A DNA stretch of 64,000 nucleotides from Chitinophaga agrisoli (GTDB taxonomy: Bacteria > Bacteroidota > Bacteroidia > Chitinophagales > Chitinophagaceae). The stretch is taken from NCBI RefSeq assembly GCF_008386695.1, contig NZ_VUOC01000001.1, positions 718,347 to 782,346 of the forward strand, written 5' to 3'. This document shows, piece by piece, positions 52,155 through 62,867 of this stretch (its first letter is position 1; every line of letters starts with the position of its first letter). The notes beneath the pieces were generated by a model. That model had not been told where the DNA came from, did no database searches, and saw only the letters and a list, made by a program, of their open reading frames with translations. The position numbers were made by a program, and so were the translations under genes.

Positions 52155-52670
52155 ATGTTATATAACAAGTTAGCTACCAAGACCGCACAGGCGCTTAACG
52201 AGCAGGTAGAGCTCGAAGCGGCCTCCTCCCAGTACTACCTTGCCATGGCCTCCTGGGCAGAAGTACAGGGCTACAACGGCATCGCCCAGTTCCTGTACCG
52301 CCATTCGGATGAGGAAAGGGTGCACATGCTCAAACTCATCCACTTCATCAACGACCGCGGCGGCCACGGCATCGTACCGGCCCTCAAACAGCCCGATCTC
52401 GAGTTCCGCAATATCCACGACATTTTCGAGCACGTACTCACCCACGAAATTCTCGTTTCTACAGAGATCAACAAACTCATAGACCTCTGTCTCCAGGAAA
52501 AAGACTATACCACCCATACCTTTTTGCAATGGTATGTAACTGAGCAGATTGAAGAAGAAAAGATGGCCCGTCAGATCCTCGATAAGCTAAAACTCATAGG
52601 GGAAGATAAAGGCGGTTTGTATATTTTTGACCGGGACATGGGGACGATGAGAACAGAGGACCGGCATTAG
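52155..52670 (+). CDS. bacterial non-haem ferritin
   Basis: A 171-residue ferritin (FtnA type) that forms a 24-mer iron store. Ferroxidase residues align with E. coli FtnA: Glu21 (VELEAASS), Glu54 and His57 (HSDEERVHM), plus Glu residues in the third helix (HEILVSTEINK) and TEQIEEE. It is in the cytoplasm. The downstream mgsA starts 17 bp later, probably co-transcribed. Confidence 0.95.
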   Translation: MLYNKLATKTAQALNEQVELEAASSQYYLAMASWAEVQGYNGIAQFLYRHSDEERVHMLKLIHFINDRGGHGIVPALKQPDLEFRNIHDIFEHVLTHEILVSTEINKLIDLCLQEKDYTTHTFLQWYVTEQIEEEKMARQILDKLKLIGEDKGGLYIFDRDMGTMRTEDRH

Positions 52671-52687
52671 ACCACACATCATACAGT

Positions 52688-53140
52688 ATGCAAACCGTCA
52701 AAACGCTCAACGCACGCAAGCGCATAGCGCTGATAGCGCACGATAACAAGAAAACAGAATTACTGGACTGGGCGCAGTATAATAAAACAGTGCTATTGCG
52801 GCATGAGCTCTATGCCACCGGCACTACCGGCCGCCTGGTAGAAGAACGCCTGGATGCGCCCGTGCGCAAATTACTGAGCGGCCCGCTGGGCGGCGATCAG
52901 CAGATAGGCGCCATGGTTGCCGAAGGCGCGGTAGATGTGGTCATCTTTTTCTGGGATCCCATGGAGGCCCTGCCCCATGATCCGGATATCAAAGCGCTGC
53001 TGCGCCTCTGCGCAGTGTGGAATATTCCCATGGCCTGTAACCGCACTACGGCAGATTTCCTGCTCACCTCCCCACTTATGCACCAGGAAACAGAAGTGAT
53101 CCTGCCGGATTATGATCAATACCTGGGCAGAAAAGTATAG
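52688..53140 (+). CDS. mgsA: methylglyoxal synthase
   Basis: A 150-residue enzyme that converts dihydroxyacetone phosphate to methylglyoxal and phosphate, a bypass of lower glycolysis. Phosphate and catalytic residues are visible: His18 in IAHDNKK, TGTTG, GPLGGDQQIG with catalytic Asp70, and the FFWDPMEALPHDPD loop with the conserved His. It follows ferritin. An 11-bp minisatellite begins 7 nt after its stop. Confidence 0.95.
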   Translation: MQTVKTLNARKRIALIAHDNKKTELLDWAQYNKTVLLRHELYATGTTGRLVEERLDAPVRKLLSGPLGGDQQIGAMVAEGAVDVVIFFWDPMEALPHDPDIKALLRLCAVWNIPMACNRTTADFLLTSPLMHQETEVILPDYDQYLGRKV

Positions 53141-53147
53141 ATTATCC

Positions 53148-53202
53148 GTGTGTCACTCATATGACACCCATATGCCACCCGTGTGCAACCCATATATTTC
53201 CC
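53148..53202. repeat. five tandem 11-bp repeats
   Basis: Units: GTGTGTCACTC, ATATGACACCC, ATATGCCACCC, GTGTGCAACCC, ATATATTTCCC; consensus RTRTGNCACCC. Phased at 11 bp, close to one helix turn. It lies between convergent mgsA and the DUF3500 gene. TATTTCCCGTTA at the end recurs at 53309-53320. Confidence 0.7.
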
Positions 53203-53307
53203 GTTAAACCGTGGGTTTCAGGCATGCTGAGCCCGGGAACGCCTGCCTGGTGAAGAAAGTAGCGCACACGGTTCATATACCGGTGATAAATTGCGGGTTT
53301 CAGCCGC

Positions 53308-54357
53308 CTATTTCCCGTTATGCGCCGTCTGGTAATGCTTTTGCAGCAGATCCTCCCCAAAATCATGCTGCAGATCCCTTAGCACCGTATGCACATGGTT
53401 GCCGTTATTTTGGGTATTATCATACTCTATCAAGATCGCGGGGTTCTGTATCCGGTAATAATGCCCGCCGCCCCAGGCATTGGCCCCTGCCCAGGCAAAG
53501 CTCATCTTGTCCCAGCCGGCAGCGTTTATCTCTTTCAGCAGCAGATCTGCCATCAGTTTGGTATAGTTATCCACATATACGGCCACCAGGTGTTTTAATA
53601 ACTGTTGCTGGCTGCTGTTCATTTTGCTGTAGGGCAGGCCCGGCGGGTCCAGCAGCATAGCCTTGCGTTTATTACCGGTGATGATCTCCCGGGGCGCATC
53701 AGTGGCGATCATGACCTGTTCCAGCTGTGTTTTATCAAATGCGTGGAGCAGTTCAAAAGCCAGCTCGGTTTCCTGTTTCAGGATCTGCTTGCCCTTTTCC
53801 GGTCCGGAAGGCACTATACCGGGGTTAGAGCCAAAGAATGCCGGCGTGCCGGCTACCAGGCTGTTATTCACCGCGGTAAAGTTCAGGGAAACATGATGCC
53901 CTTCTACCCGCCAGCCCCAGGGCTTTTGCAGGCCCGGCTCTCCAAATATGCTGAAGTAATAATTGATCGGATCCCGGTAATGATCATCCGGCCCCCGGTT
54001 TTCCAGCGCTTTTAACACGGTTTCCATCGCCATAATAGAGGTGGCTTTTCTATAACCCTCTGCGCTGGTACAGGTTTTCAACAGCTCAAGGGCTGCTTTG
54101 CGTTGCTGCTCATTCATAGCCTTTAACGGCAATCCTTTACGGGCCATCGGCACAAAATTCCAGTTAAACCGTTCGGCGTCTGTCCAGTCAAAAGAGGCCT
54201 GCTGCCGGCCATTAGCATCCAGCGTTTGCAGGAACTGCTTTGCGGCAGCTGCAACATTTGTTTTATTGGCAGAGGATTGGGCCTGCCCTCGGCTGCCTAT
54301 CAGCAGCAGGAGCATAAACAGGAACGGAAGCCTGTATGAGTAAGCATGGTGTAGCAT
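53308..54357 (-). CDS. DUF3500 domain exported protein
   Basis: A 349-residue secreted protein. Signal peptide about 1-27 (ending GQAQ), followed by the DUF3500 domain that fills the rest: WNFVPMARKGLPL, FGEPGLQKPWGWRVEGHHVSLNF, WAGANAWGGGHYYRIQNP and ILIEYDNTQNNGNHVHTVLRD. DUF3500 function is unknown. His residues in GHHVSL and NHVHTV could bind metal, which is inference. A single gene. Confidence 0.85.
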   Translation of the reverse strand: MLHHAYSYRLPFLFMLLLLIGSRGQAQSSANKTNVAAAAKQFLQTLDANGRQQASFDWTDAERFNWNFVPMARKGLPLKAMNEQQRKAALELLKTCTSAEGYRKATSIMAMETVLKALENRGPDDHYRDPINYYFSIFGEPGLQKPWGWRVEGHHVSLNFTAVNNSLVAGTPAFFGSNPGIVPSGPEKGKQILKQETELAFELLHAFDKTQLEQVMIATDAPREIITGNKRKAMLLDPPGLPYSKMNSSQQQLLKHLVAVYVDNYTKLMADLLLKEINAAGWDKMSFAWAGANAWGGGHYYRIQNPAILIEYDNTQNNGNHVHTVLRDLQHDFGEDLLQKHYQTAHNGK

Positions 54358-54494
54358 AACGCGGGAATTGAGGCAGACAAAATACTCAAATGGTTTTATT
54401 TATTCGGGTGAATATGATGAGCAGATGATCCGGCATAACGGCGGCGCTGATATTATTTTAACGGGGTCTGCCCTTATCGTAAGCCCCATTTTAC

Positions 54495-54502
54495 TATTTT
54501 CG
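54495..54502 (+). promoter_or_regulatory. -7 variant TATTTTCG for the GH10-like gene
   Basis: TAnnTTCG 33 nt before the ATG at 54536, the same sequence as upstream of mtgA. Confidence 0.4.
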
Positions 54503-54535
54503 CACTTTTAGCAGTAATCAGGTAACATATTGTAG

Positions 54536-56083
54536 ATGAAGCTGAAGCATTTAGCAGCCGGTATATTAGCATTTTGTGGTTTGATAACATCTGTACACGC
54601 ACAGTTACCCCCAAAAAGGGAGCTGCGCGCTGTTTGGATAGCAACGGTAGAGAATATAGACTGGCCATCCCGCAGGGGACTGAGCTCCGCAGCACAACAA
54701 GAGGAATTCATAAACATACTGGACCGGTTGCAACGCAACGGCATGAACGCGGTGGTGGTGCAGATCCGCCCCGCCGCCGACGCCTTCTACGCATCCGCTT
54801 TTGAGCCCTGGTCAGCATACCTGACCGGCGTCCAGGGCCGTGCCCCCATGCCTTATTACGATCCGCTGGCGTTCATGATTGAAGAAGCGCATAAACGCGG
54901 CATGGAGTTCCATGCCTGGTTTAACCCCTACCGCGCCGTATTTAATGTTGGCCGCAGCAGTATAACCGGTGATCATATCACCCGCCTTAAGCCTCAATGG
55001 TTCGTTACCTATGGTGATACAAAATACTTTGATCCCGGCGTACCGGAAGCGCGCCAGTATGTTACCCAGGTGGTCACAGACGTGGTAAAGCGCTATGATA
55101 TCGATGCGGTGCATTTCGACGATTATTTCTACCCCTACCGCATTCCCAACAGGGAGTTTCCGGATAACAGCTCCTACCGCCTTTACGGGCGCGGCATGGG
55201 CAGGGAAGACTGGCGCCGCCAGAACGTAGATAGCATTATCCACCTGGTGAGCGTAGCCATTAAGGCTACCAAGCCCTGGGTAAAATTCGGCGTAAGCCCT
55301 TTTGGCGTATGGCGTAACCGCGCTCAGGATCCGGAAGGTTCCTACACCCATGGCGGCCAAACCAACTATGATGATCTCTTTGCGGATGTGCTCAAATGGC
55401 TGCGCAACGGCTGGATAGACTATGTAGCGCCGCAGCTTTACTGGGAGCGTGGCCACCGCCTGGTAGACTATGAAGTACTGCTTAACTGGTGGGCCCAGCA
55501 TGGCTACGGCCGCCATGTGTATATAGGCCATGGCGTGTACCGGATCAACAGCAATGCTGCCTGGCGCAACCCTGTGGAATTACCCCGGCAGATAGAAGAA
55601 GCCCGTACCCTCAACACCGTGCAGGGCAGCATCTTCTACAGCAACAAATCGTTTGAGGGCAACCCGCTGGGAATAGAAGACAGTCTGCATAATCACTACT
55701 ACCGTTACCCGGCCCTGCGGCCGCTGATGCCCTGGCTCGATCCGCAGCAAAAAGCGCCTAAATCCCCTTATTTTATCGATGCATTTGAACGCGCCAACGG
55801 CCTGCAGCTCTACTGGTCTGACGATGATACCTCCGGCCGTACCCAGCAATATGTACTGTACCGTTTTGACGCCGCCGCCGCCATCAACCTCAATGATCCC
55901 ACCAAGATCCTGGGCCTCATACCGCAGCAGCCAGACCCGCAATTCACAGATGTGACTTACGTAAAGGGCCGCAGTTACGTATACATCGTCACCGCCCTGG
56001 ACCGCCTGGAGCAGGAAAGCCTGGCCAGCGATCCCCTGCGCATGAAGATCGTGAACGGGAAAACGGAATTCCTGTTTCCCTAA
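54536..56083 (+). CDS. exported glycosyl hydrolase-like 10 (DUF187) protein
   Basis: A 515-residue protein with signal peptide (about 1-22) and a GHL10/DUF187 TIM barrel: KRELRAVWIATVENIDWPS, then VDAVHFDDYFYPY-type (here DIDAVHFDDYFYPY) and FGVSPFGVWRN, VAPQLYWERG. The C-terminal 130 residues look like a fibronectin-like or Ig domain (YWSDDDTSGRTQQYVLYRF). These enzymes cleave unknown glycans, possibly peptidoglycan-related, outside the cytoplasm. Confidence 0.9.
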   Translation: MKLKHLAAGILAFCGLITSVHAQLPPKRELRAVWIATVENIDWPSRRGLSSAAQQEEFINILDRLQRNGMNAVVVQIRPAADAFYASAFEPWSAYLTGVQGRAPMPYYDPLAFMIEEAHKRGMEFHAWFNPYRAVFNVGRSSITGDHITRLKPQWFVTYGDTKYFDPGVPEARQYVTQVVTDVVKRYDIDAVHFDDYFYPYRIPNREFPDNSSYRLYGRGMGREDWRRQNVDSIIHLVSVAIKATKPWVKFGVSPFGVWRNRAQDPEGSYTHGGQTNYDDLFADVLKWLRNGWIDYVAPQLYWERGHRLVDYEVLLNWWAQHGYGRHVYIGHGVYRINSNAAWRNPVELPRQIEEARTLNTVQGSIFYSNKSFEGNPLGIEDSLHNHYYRYPALRPLMPWLDPQQKAPKSPYFIDAFERANGLQLYWSDDDTSGRTQQYVLYRFDAAAAINLNDPTKILGLIPQQPDPQFTDVTYVKGRSYVYIVTALDRLEQESLASDPLRMKIVNGKTEFLFP

Positions 56084-56148
56084 TGCGCAGAACCCTCCGG
56101 ATCGTTCCGGCAAACAAGGGCCTCACCCTTTACCGTAATTGCATCGCG

Positions 56149-56189
56149 ACTGCATAGAAAGGTTACTGCAACTGCATGTAAACGTTACT
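56149..56189. repeat. two 19-bp direct repeats, 22-bp period
   Basis: ACTGCATAGAAAGGTTACT (56149-56167) and ACTGCATGTAAACGTTACT (56171-56189) match at 16 of 19 positions. Two turns apart, suggestive of a protein-binding site. Confidence 0.4.
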
Positions 56190-56233
56190 CCCTACCACGA
56201 AATGCCCCCTACTGCCTTACGTGCATATTGCGT

Positions 56234-56338
56234 TGCCGGCAGGGTTCCCTGGCGTGCCTTGGCTGGCGCGGCTCCTGCAGCCAACCCGCAAAACAGCCAC
56301 CCGCGGCAGGCGCAGCACGCAGGGGAACACTGCCGGCA
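56234..56338. repeat. 105-nt nested inverted repeat
   Basis: Arms 56234-56257 and 56315-56338 pair at 21 of 24 positions. Inside, TTGGCTG (56259-56265) pairs with CAGCCAA (56278-56284). No T-run follows and no target-site duplication is visible, so it may be a structured RNA, a cruciform or a MITE-like remnant. Confidence 0.5.
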
Positions 56339-56678
56339 TAGCCCCTTATCACCTCATAGCCTCCCCACATCCGGGCGTGACCATCGGGCAATCCACGACG
56401 CCTCCCAATTCCCAATCGCCCTCATCTGCACATCCACGCATTTACACATCTGCTCATCCGCATTCCCCTCCCTCCACCGCTCCTCCAAAATTTTCCAAAC
56501 TTCCAATGAACTAAACCATATTTTTAATTTTTTCTAAATTTTTCGGTATAAACAAATGTTTATATAAAAAATACCGCATTCCTTTAGTATCTTTAAACCG
56601 TTCCCGAATAATTACGGTACCTCGCCCGGCTGCTTAAGCGCATAAGGCGTAGTGTACCTGGTACAAAAATTTAAACGA

Positions 56679-59600
56679 ATGCAAGTGAGAAAACAGGAAG
56701 GCCTGTATCGTCCGGAATTTGAGCATGATGCCTGTGGTACTGGTTTTACCGCCCATATTAAGGGCCGTAAATCACACCAGATCATCATAGACGCCCTGAC
56801 GATGCTGGAAAACATGGAACACCGTGGAGCCTGCGGTTGTGAGCGCACCACCGGCGACGGGGCCGGGATCCTTATCCAGATGCCGCATGAATTTTTCTAT
56901 GACGAGTGTCTAAAGATCGGGATCGCCCTCCCGGAATTTGGCAAGTATGGCGTAGGTATGGTTTTCTTTCCTAAAGAGCCCCGCTGGAGAGAAGAATGCC
57001 GTGAGATCATCGAGCGAGCGGCGGAAAAGCTGGGCCTCGAAATTCTGGGTTACCGCAAAGTACCGGTACGCCCCGATGGTATTGGTGAAAGCGCCCTCTC
57101 CGTTGAACCGGAGATAGAACAGGTTTTCATCTCCTGCCCCTATCATATCGCAGATGCAGAAACTTTTGAGCGCAAACTCTTTGTGCTCCGTAATTATATT
57201 TCCAAAACAGTACGTAACACCGTTCCCAAAGAAAAGCAGCTGTTCTACATCTGCTCCCTTTCCTACAAAACGATCGTTTACAAAGGCCAGCTGACTACTT
57301 ACCAGGTTAGGCATTACTACCCTGACCTGAGCGACGAGAAAATGGTATCCGCTTTTGCGCTGATCCACTCCCGCTTTGCCACCAACACCTTCCCCAGCTG
57401 GAGGTTGGCCCACCCGTACCGCTATATTGCGCATAACGGGGAGATCAACACCCTGAAAGGCAACCTTAACTGGCTCCGCGCCGGCGAAAGGGATTTTGCT
57501 ACCCGCTTCTTCTCCAAAGAAGAAATGGATATGCTGCTGCCCCTGGTAGAAGAAGGCCAGTCAGACTCCGCCAGCCTGGATAACGTTATAGAGCTGCTCA
57601 CCTTTACCGGCCGCTCCCTGCCGCATGTGATGATGATGATGATCCCCGAGGCATGGGACGGTAACGAGGATATGGATCCCGTAAAGAAAGCGTTCTACGA
57701 ATACCACGCTTCCTTAATGGAGCCCTGGGATGGTCCCGCTTCCATCTCCTTTACAGATGGTAAGATCATAGGCGCTACCCTGGACCGTAACGGTCTGCGC
57801 CCCAGCCGCTACGTGGTGACCAAGGACGATCGCGTGATCATGGCTTCCGAAGCCGGCGTACTGCCCATCGATCCTAAGAATGTAAAAGAAAAAGGCCGCC
57901 TGCAACCTGGTAAAATGTTCATCGTTGACATGGACCAGGGCCGCATCATTGGCGATGAGGAGCTGAAGCAGGCCATCTGCTCCCAGCAACCTTACGCGGA
58001 GTGGCTTAATAAATATAAGATCCGTCTGGAAGAGTTGCCGGAGCCCCGCGTAACCTTCTCCCACCTGGAGCACGAGCAGATCTTTAAATACCAGCGCGCT
58101 TTTGGCTATAGCACAGAAGACCTGGATCAGATCATCGCTCCCATGGCCCTCGACGGTAAAGAGCCGGTTGGCTCCATGGGTACGGATGTGCCCCTGGCTG
58201 TGCTGAGCGATCAGCCCCAGCACCTGAGCAGCTACTTCAAACAGCTGTTTGCCCAGGTAACCAACCCGCCCATCGATCCTATCCGCGAAAGACTGGTAAT
58301 GTCACTGGCTACTTTTGTGGGTAACAATGGCAACCTGCTGGATGAAGATCCGCTGCACTGCCATGGTCTGGCCCTGCACCATCCTATATTAAATAACCAC
58401 GAGCTGGAGAAGATCCGCAGTATTGATACCGGTATCTTCCAGGCCAAAACCTTGCAGACCTATTTTAAGGCAGACGGTAAACCCGGCTCCCTGGAAAAAG
58501 GCCTGTCCCGCCTCTGCCGCTATGCGGTAGATGCCGTGGAAGATGGTTTTGAAGTGATCATCCTTTCTGACCGTGCGATTGATTCCGAGCACGCACCCAT
58601 CCCGTCCCTGCTGGCTGCTTCTGCCGTTCACCACCACCTCATCCGCAAGGGTTACCGTGGCCAGGTAGGCATTATCATAGAAGCTGGCGACGTTTGGGAA
58701 GTGCACCACTATGCCGCCCTGCTGGGTTTTGGCGCTACCGCCATCAACCCTTACCTGGCGCTCAGCACCATCCGCGACATGAAGTTGAACGGCAAGCTGG
58801 AAACGGACTATGATACAGATAAGCTGAAGAAGAACTATATCAAAGCCGTATGTGAAGGCCTGCTGAAAGTGTTCTCTAAAATGGGTATCTCCACCCTGCA
58901 ATCTTACCAGGGCGCCCAGATCTTCGAGATATTAGGTATTAACCAACAGGTAGTAGATAAATATTTCACCGGCGCCGTGTCCCGCATACAGGGCCTGGGC
59001 CTGGATGAAATAGCCCGCGAAACCCTGGCCAAACACTGGATGGGTTATGGCCGTAAGGAAACGCCGGTACAACGCCTCACCACAGGTGGTATCTACCAGT
59101 GGAAACGTAAAGGCGAGTTCCACCTGTTCAATCCTACTACTATTCACCTGCTGCAATACGCCACCCGTTTGGGCGATTACAGCACTTTCAAAAAATACTC
59201 TAAAGCGGTAAACGACCAGAGCGAAAAAGCAGCCACCCTGCGCAGCCTTTTCTCCTTCAAACGTACACGGCCTTCCGTGCCCATTGAAGAGGTAGAAGCA
59301 GCAGAAGTGATCCTGAAACGTTTTGCTTCCGGCGCTATGAGCTTTGGCTCTATTTCCCACGAAGCCCATTCCACCCTGGCAATTGCGATGAACCGTATAG
59401 GCGCTAAAAGCAATACCGGCGAAGGGGGAGAGGATGAGCTGCGCTACGAACACCTGCCCAACGGCGATAGCATGCGCTCCGCCATTAAGCAGGTGGCCAG
59501 TGCGCGCTTTGGGGTTACCAGCTACTACCTTACTAATGCGGATGAATTACAGATAAAGATGGCCCAGGGCGCCAAGCCCGGTGAAGGCGGCCAGCTGCCC

Positions 59601-61208
59601 GGCCATAAAGTGGATGAATGGATCGCGAAAGTACGTCATGCTACGCCTGGCGTAGGTTTGATCTCTCCGCCGCCACACCACGATATCTATTCCATCGAAG
59701 ACCTTGCCCAGCTGATCTTTGACCTGAAGAATGCTAACCGCGCCGCCCGTATCAACGTTAAGCTGGTATCTAAAGCAGGCGTAGGCACCATTGCTGCCGG
59801 TGTGGCTAAAGCCCATGCAGACGTAGTGCTCATCTCCGGTCATGACGGCGGTACCGGCGCTTCTCCCATCAGCTCCGTTAAACATGCGGGCCTGCCCTGG
59901 GAACTGGGCCTGGCAGAAACCCATCAGACACTGGTGCGGAACAAACTGCGCAGCAGGGTAACCGTACAAACAGATGGTCAGTTAAAGACCGGCCGTGATA
60001 TCGCTATCGCTACCCTGCTGGGTGCGGAAGAATGGGGCGTGGCTACTGCCGCCCTGGTGGTAGAAGGTTGTATCATGATGCGTAAATGCCATGTGAACAC
60101 CTGCCCCGTAGGCGTGGCCACCCAGGATCCTGAGCTGCGTAAACGCTTCTCCGGCAATCCTGATCACGTGGTGAACCTGTTCAAATTCCTGGTAGAAGAG
60201 CTTCGCGAGATCATGGCAGACCTGGGCTTCCGTACCATCAATGAAATGGTAGGCCAGGTAGAGAACCTGCAGATCAGGGAAGGCGTAGACCACTGGAAAT
60301 TCAAACACCTGGATCTGTCACCCGTATTATATAAAGAGCCCGCCGGTCCGGAAGTTGGCCTGTACAAACAGGAAGAGCAGGACCACGGTATCTCCGAAGT
60401 GCTGGACTGGCAGCTGCTGAAAGCCGCACAGCCCGCGCTGGACAAAAAGACCCGGGTTTTCCAGCAGTTCAACGTAAGAAATACAGACCGTACTATAGGC
60501 ACTATCCTCAGCAACGAGATCTCCAAACGCTACAAAAGCGAAGGATTACCGGAGGATACCATCCACTTCAAGTTCATGGGGTCTGCTGGTCAGAGCTTTG
60601 GCGCCTTCAATACCAAAGGCGTTACGCTGGAACTGGAAGGCGAGGCCAATGACTACTTTGGTAAAGGCCTCTCCGGCGCCAAGATCATCGTGTACCCCTC
60701 CGCAGAAGCAGGCTTCAAGGCAGAGGAGAACATCATTGCGGGTAACGTAGCCCTGTACGGCGCTACTTCCGGTGAGGCATATATCCGCGGTAAAGCTGGT
60801 GAACGCTTCTGCGTACGTAACTCCGGCGCTACCGTAGTAACAGAAGGTACCGGCGATCACGGTTGCGAATACATGACCGGCGGCAGGGCAGTGATCCTGG
60901 GCGAGACCGGCCGCAACTTTGGCGCAGGCATGAGCGGTGGTATTGCTTATGTATATGATGTAAAAGGCGTGTTCGCAGGCCGTTGTAATAAGGACATGAT
61001 CGACCTCGATCCCCTGGATCAGGAAGATGTAGCCCAGCTGCATGACCTTATCACCAAACATCATGCATACACGAATAGTACAGTGGCCAAGTTTATATTA
61101 AAGGACTGGGAAAATCAGTTACGTCATTTTGTAAAGGTGTTCCCGAAAGAATACAAGGCGGTGCTGAAGATCGGACGGTCAGAAGGTCAGAAAGCAACCA
61201 AGTCCTGA
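56679..61208 (+). CDS. gltB: glutamate synthase large subunit
   Basis: A 1509-residue GOGAT alpha subunit from the ATG at 56679 (an in-frame GTG at 56652 would add nine). The nucleophile is Cys19 in HDACGTGF, after removal of a short propeptide. Order: class II glutaminase (about 19-430), central domain, FMN/2-oxoglutarate synthase domain (about 830-1200, with [10 protein letters not shown] and [10 protein letters not shown]), Cys residues for the 3Fe-4S cluster in [15 protein letters not shown], and the C-terminal GXGXG beta-helix ([13 protein letters not shown]). It converts glutamine and 2-oxoglutarate to two glutamates. Confidence 0.97.
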   Translation: MQVRKQEGLYRPEFEHDACGTGFTAHIKGRKSHQIIIDALTMLENMEHRGACGCERTTGDGAGILIQMPHEFFYDECLKIGIALPEFGKYGVGMVFFPKEPRWREECREIIERAAEKLGLEILGYRKVPVRPDGIGESALSVEPEIEQVFISCPYHIADAETFERKLFVLRNYISKTVRNTVPKEKQLFYICSLSYKTIVYKGQLTTYQVRHYYPDLSDEKMVSAFALIHSRFATNTFPSWRLAHPYRYIAHNGEINTLKGNLNWLRAGERDFATRFFSKEEMDMLLPLVEEGQSDSASLDNVIELLTFTGRSLPHVMMMMIPEAWDGNEDMDPVKKAFYEYHASLMEPWDGPASISFTDGKIIGATLDRNGLRPSRYVVTKDDRVIMASEAGVLPIDPKNVKEKGRLQPGKMFIVDMDQGRIIGDEELKQAICSQQPYAEWLNKYKIRLEELPEPRVTFSHLEHEQIFKYQRAFGYSTEDLDQIIAPMALDGKEPVGSMGTDVPLAVLSDQPQHLSSYFKQLFAQVTNPPIDPIRERLVMSLATFVGNNGNLLDEDPLHCHGLALHHPILNNHELEKIRSIDTGIFQAKTLQTYFKADGKPGSLEKGLSRLCRYAVDAVEDGFEVIILSDRAIDSEHAPIPSLLAASAVHHHLIRKGYRGQVGIIIEAGDVWEVHHYAALLGFGATAINPYLALSTIRDMKLNGKLETDYDTDKLKKNYIKAVCEGLLKVFSKMGISTLQSYQGAQIFEILGINQQVVDKYFTGAVSRIQGLGLDEIARETLAKHWMGYGRKETPVQRLTTGGIYQWKRKGEFHLFNPTTIHLLQYATRLGDYSTFKKYSKAVNDQSEKAATLRSLFSFKRTRPSVPIEEVEAAEVILKRFASGAMSFGSISHEAHSTLAIAMNRIGAKSNTGEGGEDELRYEHLPNGDSMRSAIKQVASARFGVTSYYLTNADELQIKMAQGAKPGEGGQLPGHKVDEWIAKVRHATPGVGLISPPPHHDIYSIEDLAQLIFDLKNANRAARINVKLVSKAGVGTIAAGVAKAHADVVLISGHDGGTGASPISSVKHAGLPWELGLAETHQTLVRNKLRSRVTVQTDGQLKTGRDIAIATLLGAEEWGVATAALVVEGCIMMRKCHVNTCPVGVATQDPELRKRFSGNPDHVVNLFKFLVEELREIMADLGFRTINEMVGQVENLQIREGVDHWKFKHLDLSPVLYKEPAGPEVGLYKQEEQDHGISEVLDWQLLKAAQPALDKKTRVFQQFNVRNTDRTIGTILSNEISKRYKSEGLPEDTIHFKFMGSAGQSFGAFNTKGVTLELEGEANDYFGKGLSGAKIIVYPSAEAGFKAEENIIAGNVALYGATSGEAYIRGKAGERFCVRNSGATVVTEGTGDHGCEYMTGGRAVILGETGRNFGAGMSGGIAYVYDVKGVFAGRCNKDMIDLDPLDQEDVAQLHDLITKHHAYTNSTVAKFILKDWENQLRHFVKVFPKEYKAVLKIGRSEGQKATKS

Positions 61209-61252
61209 CCTTGAATAAAGCCTTGTTATTTAAACATTAAAAGAACAGAGAG

Positions 61253-62728
61253 ATGGGTAAACCAACAGGATTCCTGGAATTTACGCGCGAAATGCCGGGC
61301 AAAACAGACCCAAAGCAAAGAACGCAGCACTATAATGAGTTCGTAGAACGCTTCAGCGAGCCCACGCTCAACCAGCAGGCTGCCCGCTGTATGAACTGCG
61401 GCGTGCCCTTCTGCCATAGCGGATGCCCGCTGGGCAATGTGATCCCGGAGTTTAACGATGCAGTATATCAAAAGGATTGGCAGGAAGCATACGAGATCCT
61501 GACCAGCACCAACAACTTCCCGGAATTTACCGGCCGTATCTGTCCGGCCCCCTGCGAAAGCGCCTGTGTGCTGGGTATTAACCAGCCCCCGGTAGCTATC
61601 GAAGAAATAGAGCGCCACATCATAGAGATCGCTTTTGATAAAGGACTGGTACAGGCCAAAGTGCCCCGCGTACGTACCGGTAAAAAGATAGCCGTAATAG
61701 GCTCCGGTCCCGCAGGACTGGCTGCCGCGGCACAACTGAACTATGCAGGCCACCTGGTAACCGTATTCGAAAGGGACGATCTCCCCGGCGGACTGTTACG
61801 TTATGGTATCCCGGATTTCAAGCTGGAAAAATGGGTGATCGATCGCCGTATTAAGCTGATGGAAGAAGAAGGCGTTGTATTCCAATGCAATGCAAACGTA
61901 GGCGTGAATGTTAGTGTGAACGATCTGCTGCGCGAATACAATGCGATCGTATTGGCAGGCGGCTCCACCATTCCCCGTGACCTGAATATTCCCGGCCGCG
62001 AGTTAAATGGCGTTCATTTTGCGATGGATTTCCTGAAGCAACAGAACAAAAGAGTGATTAACCGTCCTGTAGGCGGTACAGATATATGGGCCAGTAGCAA
62101 GAATGTAGTAGTGATTGGTGGTGGTGATACCGGCTCAGACTGTGTGGGTACCTCCAACCGTCATGGCGCTGCCAGCGTTACACAGCTGGAACTGTTGCCC
62201 AAACCTCCCGGAGAGCGTACACAGTATATGCCCTGGCCTACCTATCCCATGGTGCTCAAAACTTCCTCTTCTCATGAAGAAGGCGCGCAACGTCAATGGG
62301 CCATTGCCACCAAAGAGTTTGTGGGCGATGGTAACGGTAACCTGAAAGGCCTGAAACTGGTAGACCTGCAATGGGCGCTGGGCCATGATGGCAGACCGGG
62401 CGGATTCAAAGAAGTTCCAGGCTCAGAAAGGGAAGTTCCCTGCGAGCTGGCCCTGCTGGCAATGGGTTTTGTACACCCGCAGCACCAGGGCATGCTCGAT
62501 GATCTGGGTGTGGAAAAAGATGATCGTGGCAATGTAAAAGCCACTGAAAAAGCTTACCAGACCTCTATCCCTAAGGTATTTGCCGCCGGCGATATGCGCC
62601 GTGGCCAATCCCTGGTGGTATGGGCCATCAGCGAAGGCAGAGAGTGCGCACGGAAAGTGGACGAGTTCCTGATGGGTGCTTCGCAGCTGGAAAGCAGGGA
62701 TCATTCCTTACAAGCAATGGCTATCTGA
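61253..62728 (+). CDS. gltD: glutamate synthase small subunit
   Basis: A 491-residue beta subunit that passes electrons from NAD(P)H to GltB. The N-terminal Cys clusters ([13 protein letters not shown], Cys46/49/54/58; and CPAPCESAC) hold 4Fe-4S clusters; the FAD Rossmann is [15 protein letters not shown] and the NAD(P)H one [11 protein letters not shown]. It follows gltB by 44 bp, forming the gltBD operon, and ends at an intrinsic terminator. Confidence 0.97.
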   Translation: MGKPTGFLEFTREMPGKTDPKQRTQHYNEFVERFSEPTLNQQAARCMNCGVPFCHSGCPLGNVIPEFNDAVYQKDWQEAYEILTSTNNFPEFTGRICPAPCESACVLGINQPPVAIEEIERHIIEIAFDKGLVQAKVPRVRTGKKIAVIGSGPAGLAAAAQLNYAGHLVTVFERDDLPGGLLRYGIPDFKLEKWVIDRRIKLMEEEGVVFQCNANVGVNVSVNDLLREYNAIVLAGGSTIPRDLNIPGRELNGVHFAMDFLKQQNKRVINRPVGGTDIWASSKNVVVIGGGDTGSDCVGTSNRHGAASVTQLELLPKPPGERTQYMPWPTYPMVLKTSSSHEEGAQRQWAIATKEFVGDGNGNLKGLKLVDLQWALGHDGRPGGFKEVPGSEREVPCELALLAMGFVHPQHQGMLDDLGVEKDDRGNVKATEKAYQTSIPKVFAAGDMRRGQSLVVWAISEGRECARKVDEFLMGASQLESRDHSLQAMAI

Positions 62729-62784
62729 TAACTTTCTTAAAGTTTTCTCATAAGCAGGTTTAGATTTTGTTGTAACCTTCAGCC

Positions 62785-62811
62785 GGGCTGGGTTTTTACC
62801 CGGCCCTTTTT
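62785..62811 (+). terminator. intrinsic terminator after gltBD
   Basis: GGGCTGGGT pairs with ACCCGGCCC (one G-T wobble) around a TTTT loop, followed by five T. Clean Rho-independent terminator 57 bp after the gltD stop. Confidence 0.88.
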
Positions 62812-62867
62812 GTTTCCTGTTATACCGGGGGAAATACTAATTTTATAGGCGTATCCTTTTTACGCCT

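Larger units (their letters stand above)
56084..56678. other. 595-bp gene-free gap with inverted and direct repeats
   Basis: Between the GH10-like gene and gltB. It has a direct repeat at 56149-56189, a 105-nt inverted repeat at 56234-56338, five octads at 56423-56462 (each starting CAT) and a small palindrome ATAAAC-AAAT-GTTTAT at 56548-56563 inside the likely gltB promoter (near-match TATCTTTA at 56588-56595). Open frames there have no family or start support. Confidence 0.5.

Noticed and set aside
56234-56338. IS element or transposon end
   Set aside because: No transposase and no target-site duplication; kept only as an inverted repeat.
56139-56537. 132-codon frame between the GH10-like gene and gltB
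   Set aside because: Proline, histidine and serine-rich product from repeat sequence; overlaps inverted repeats and has no family resemblance.
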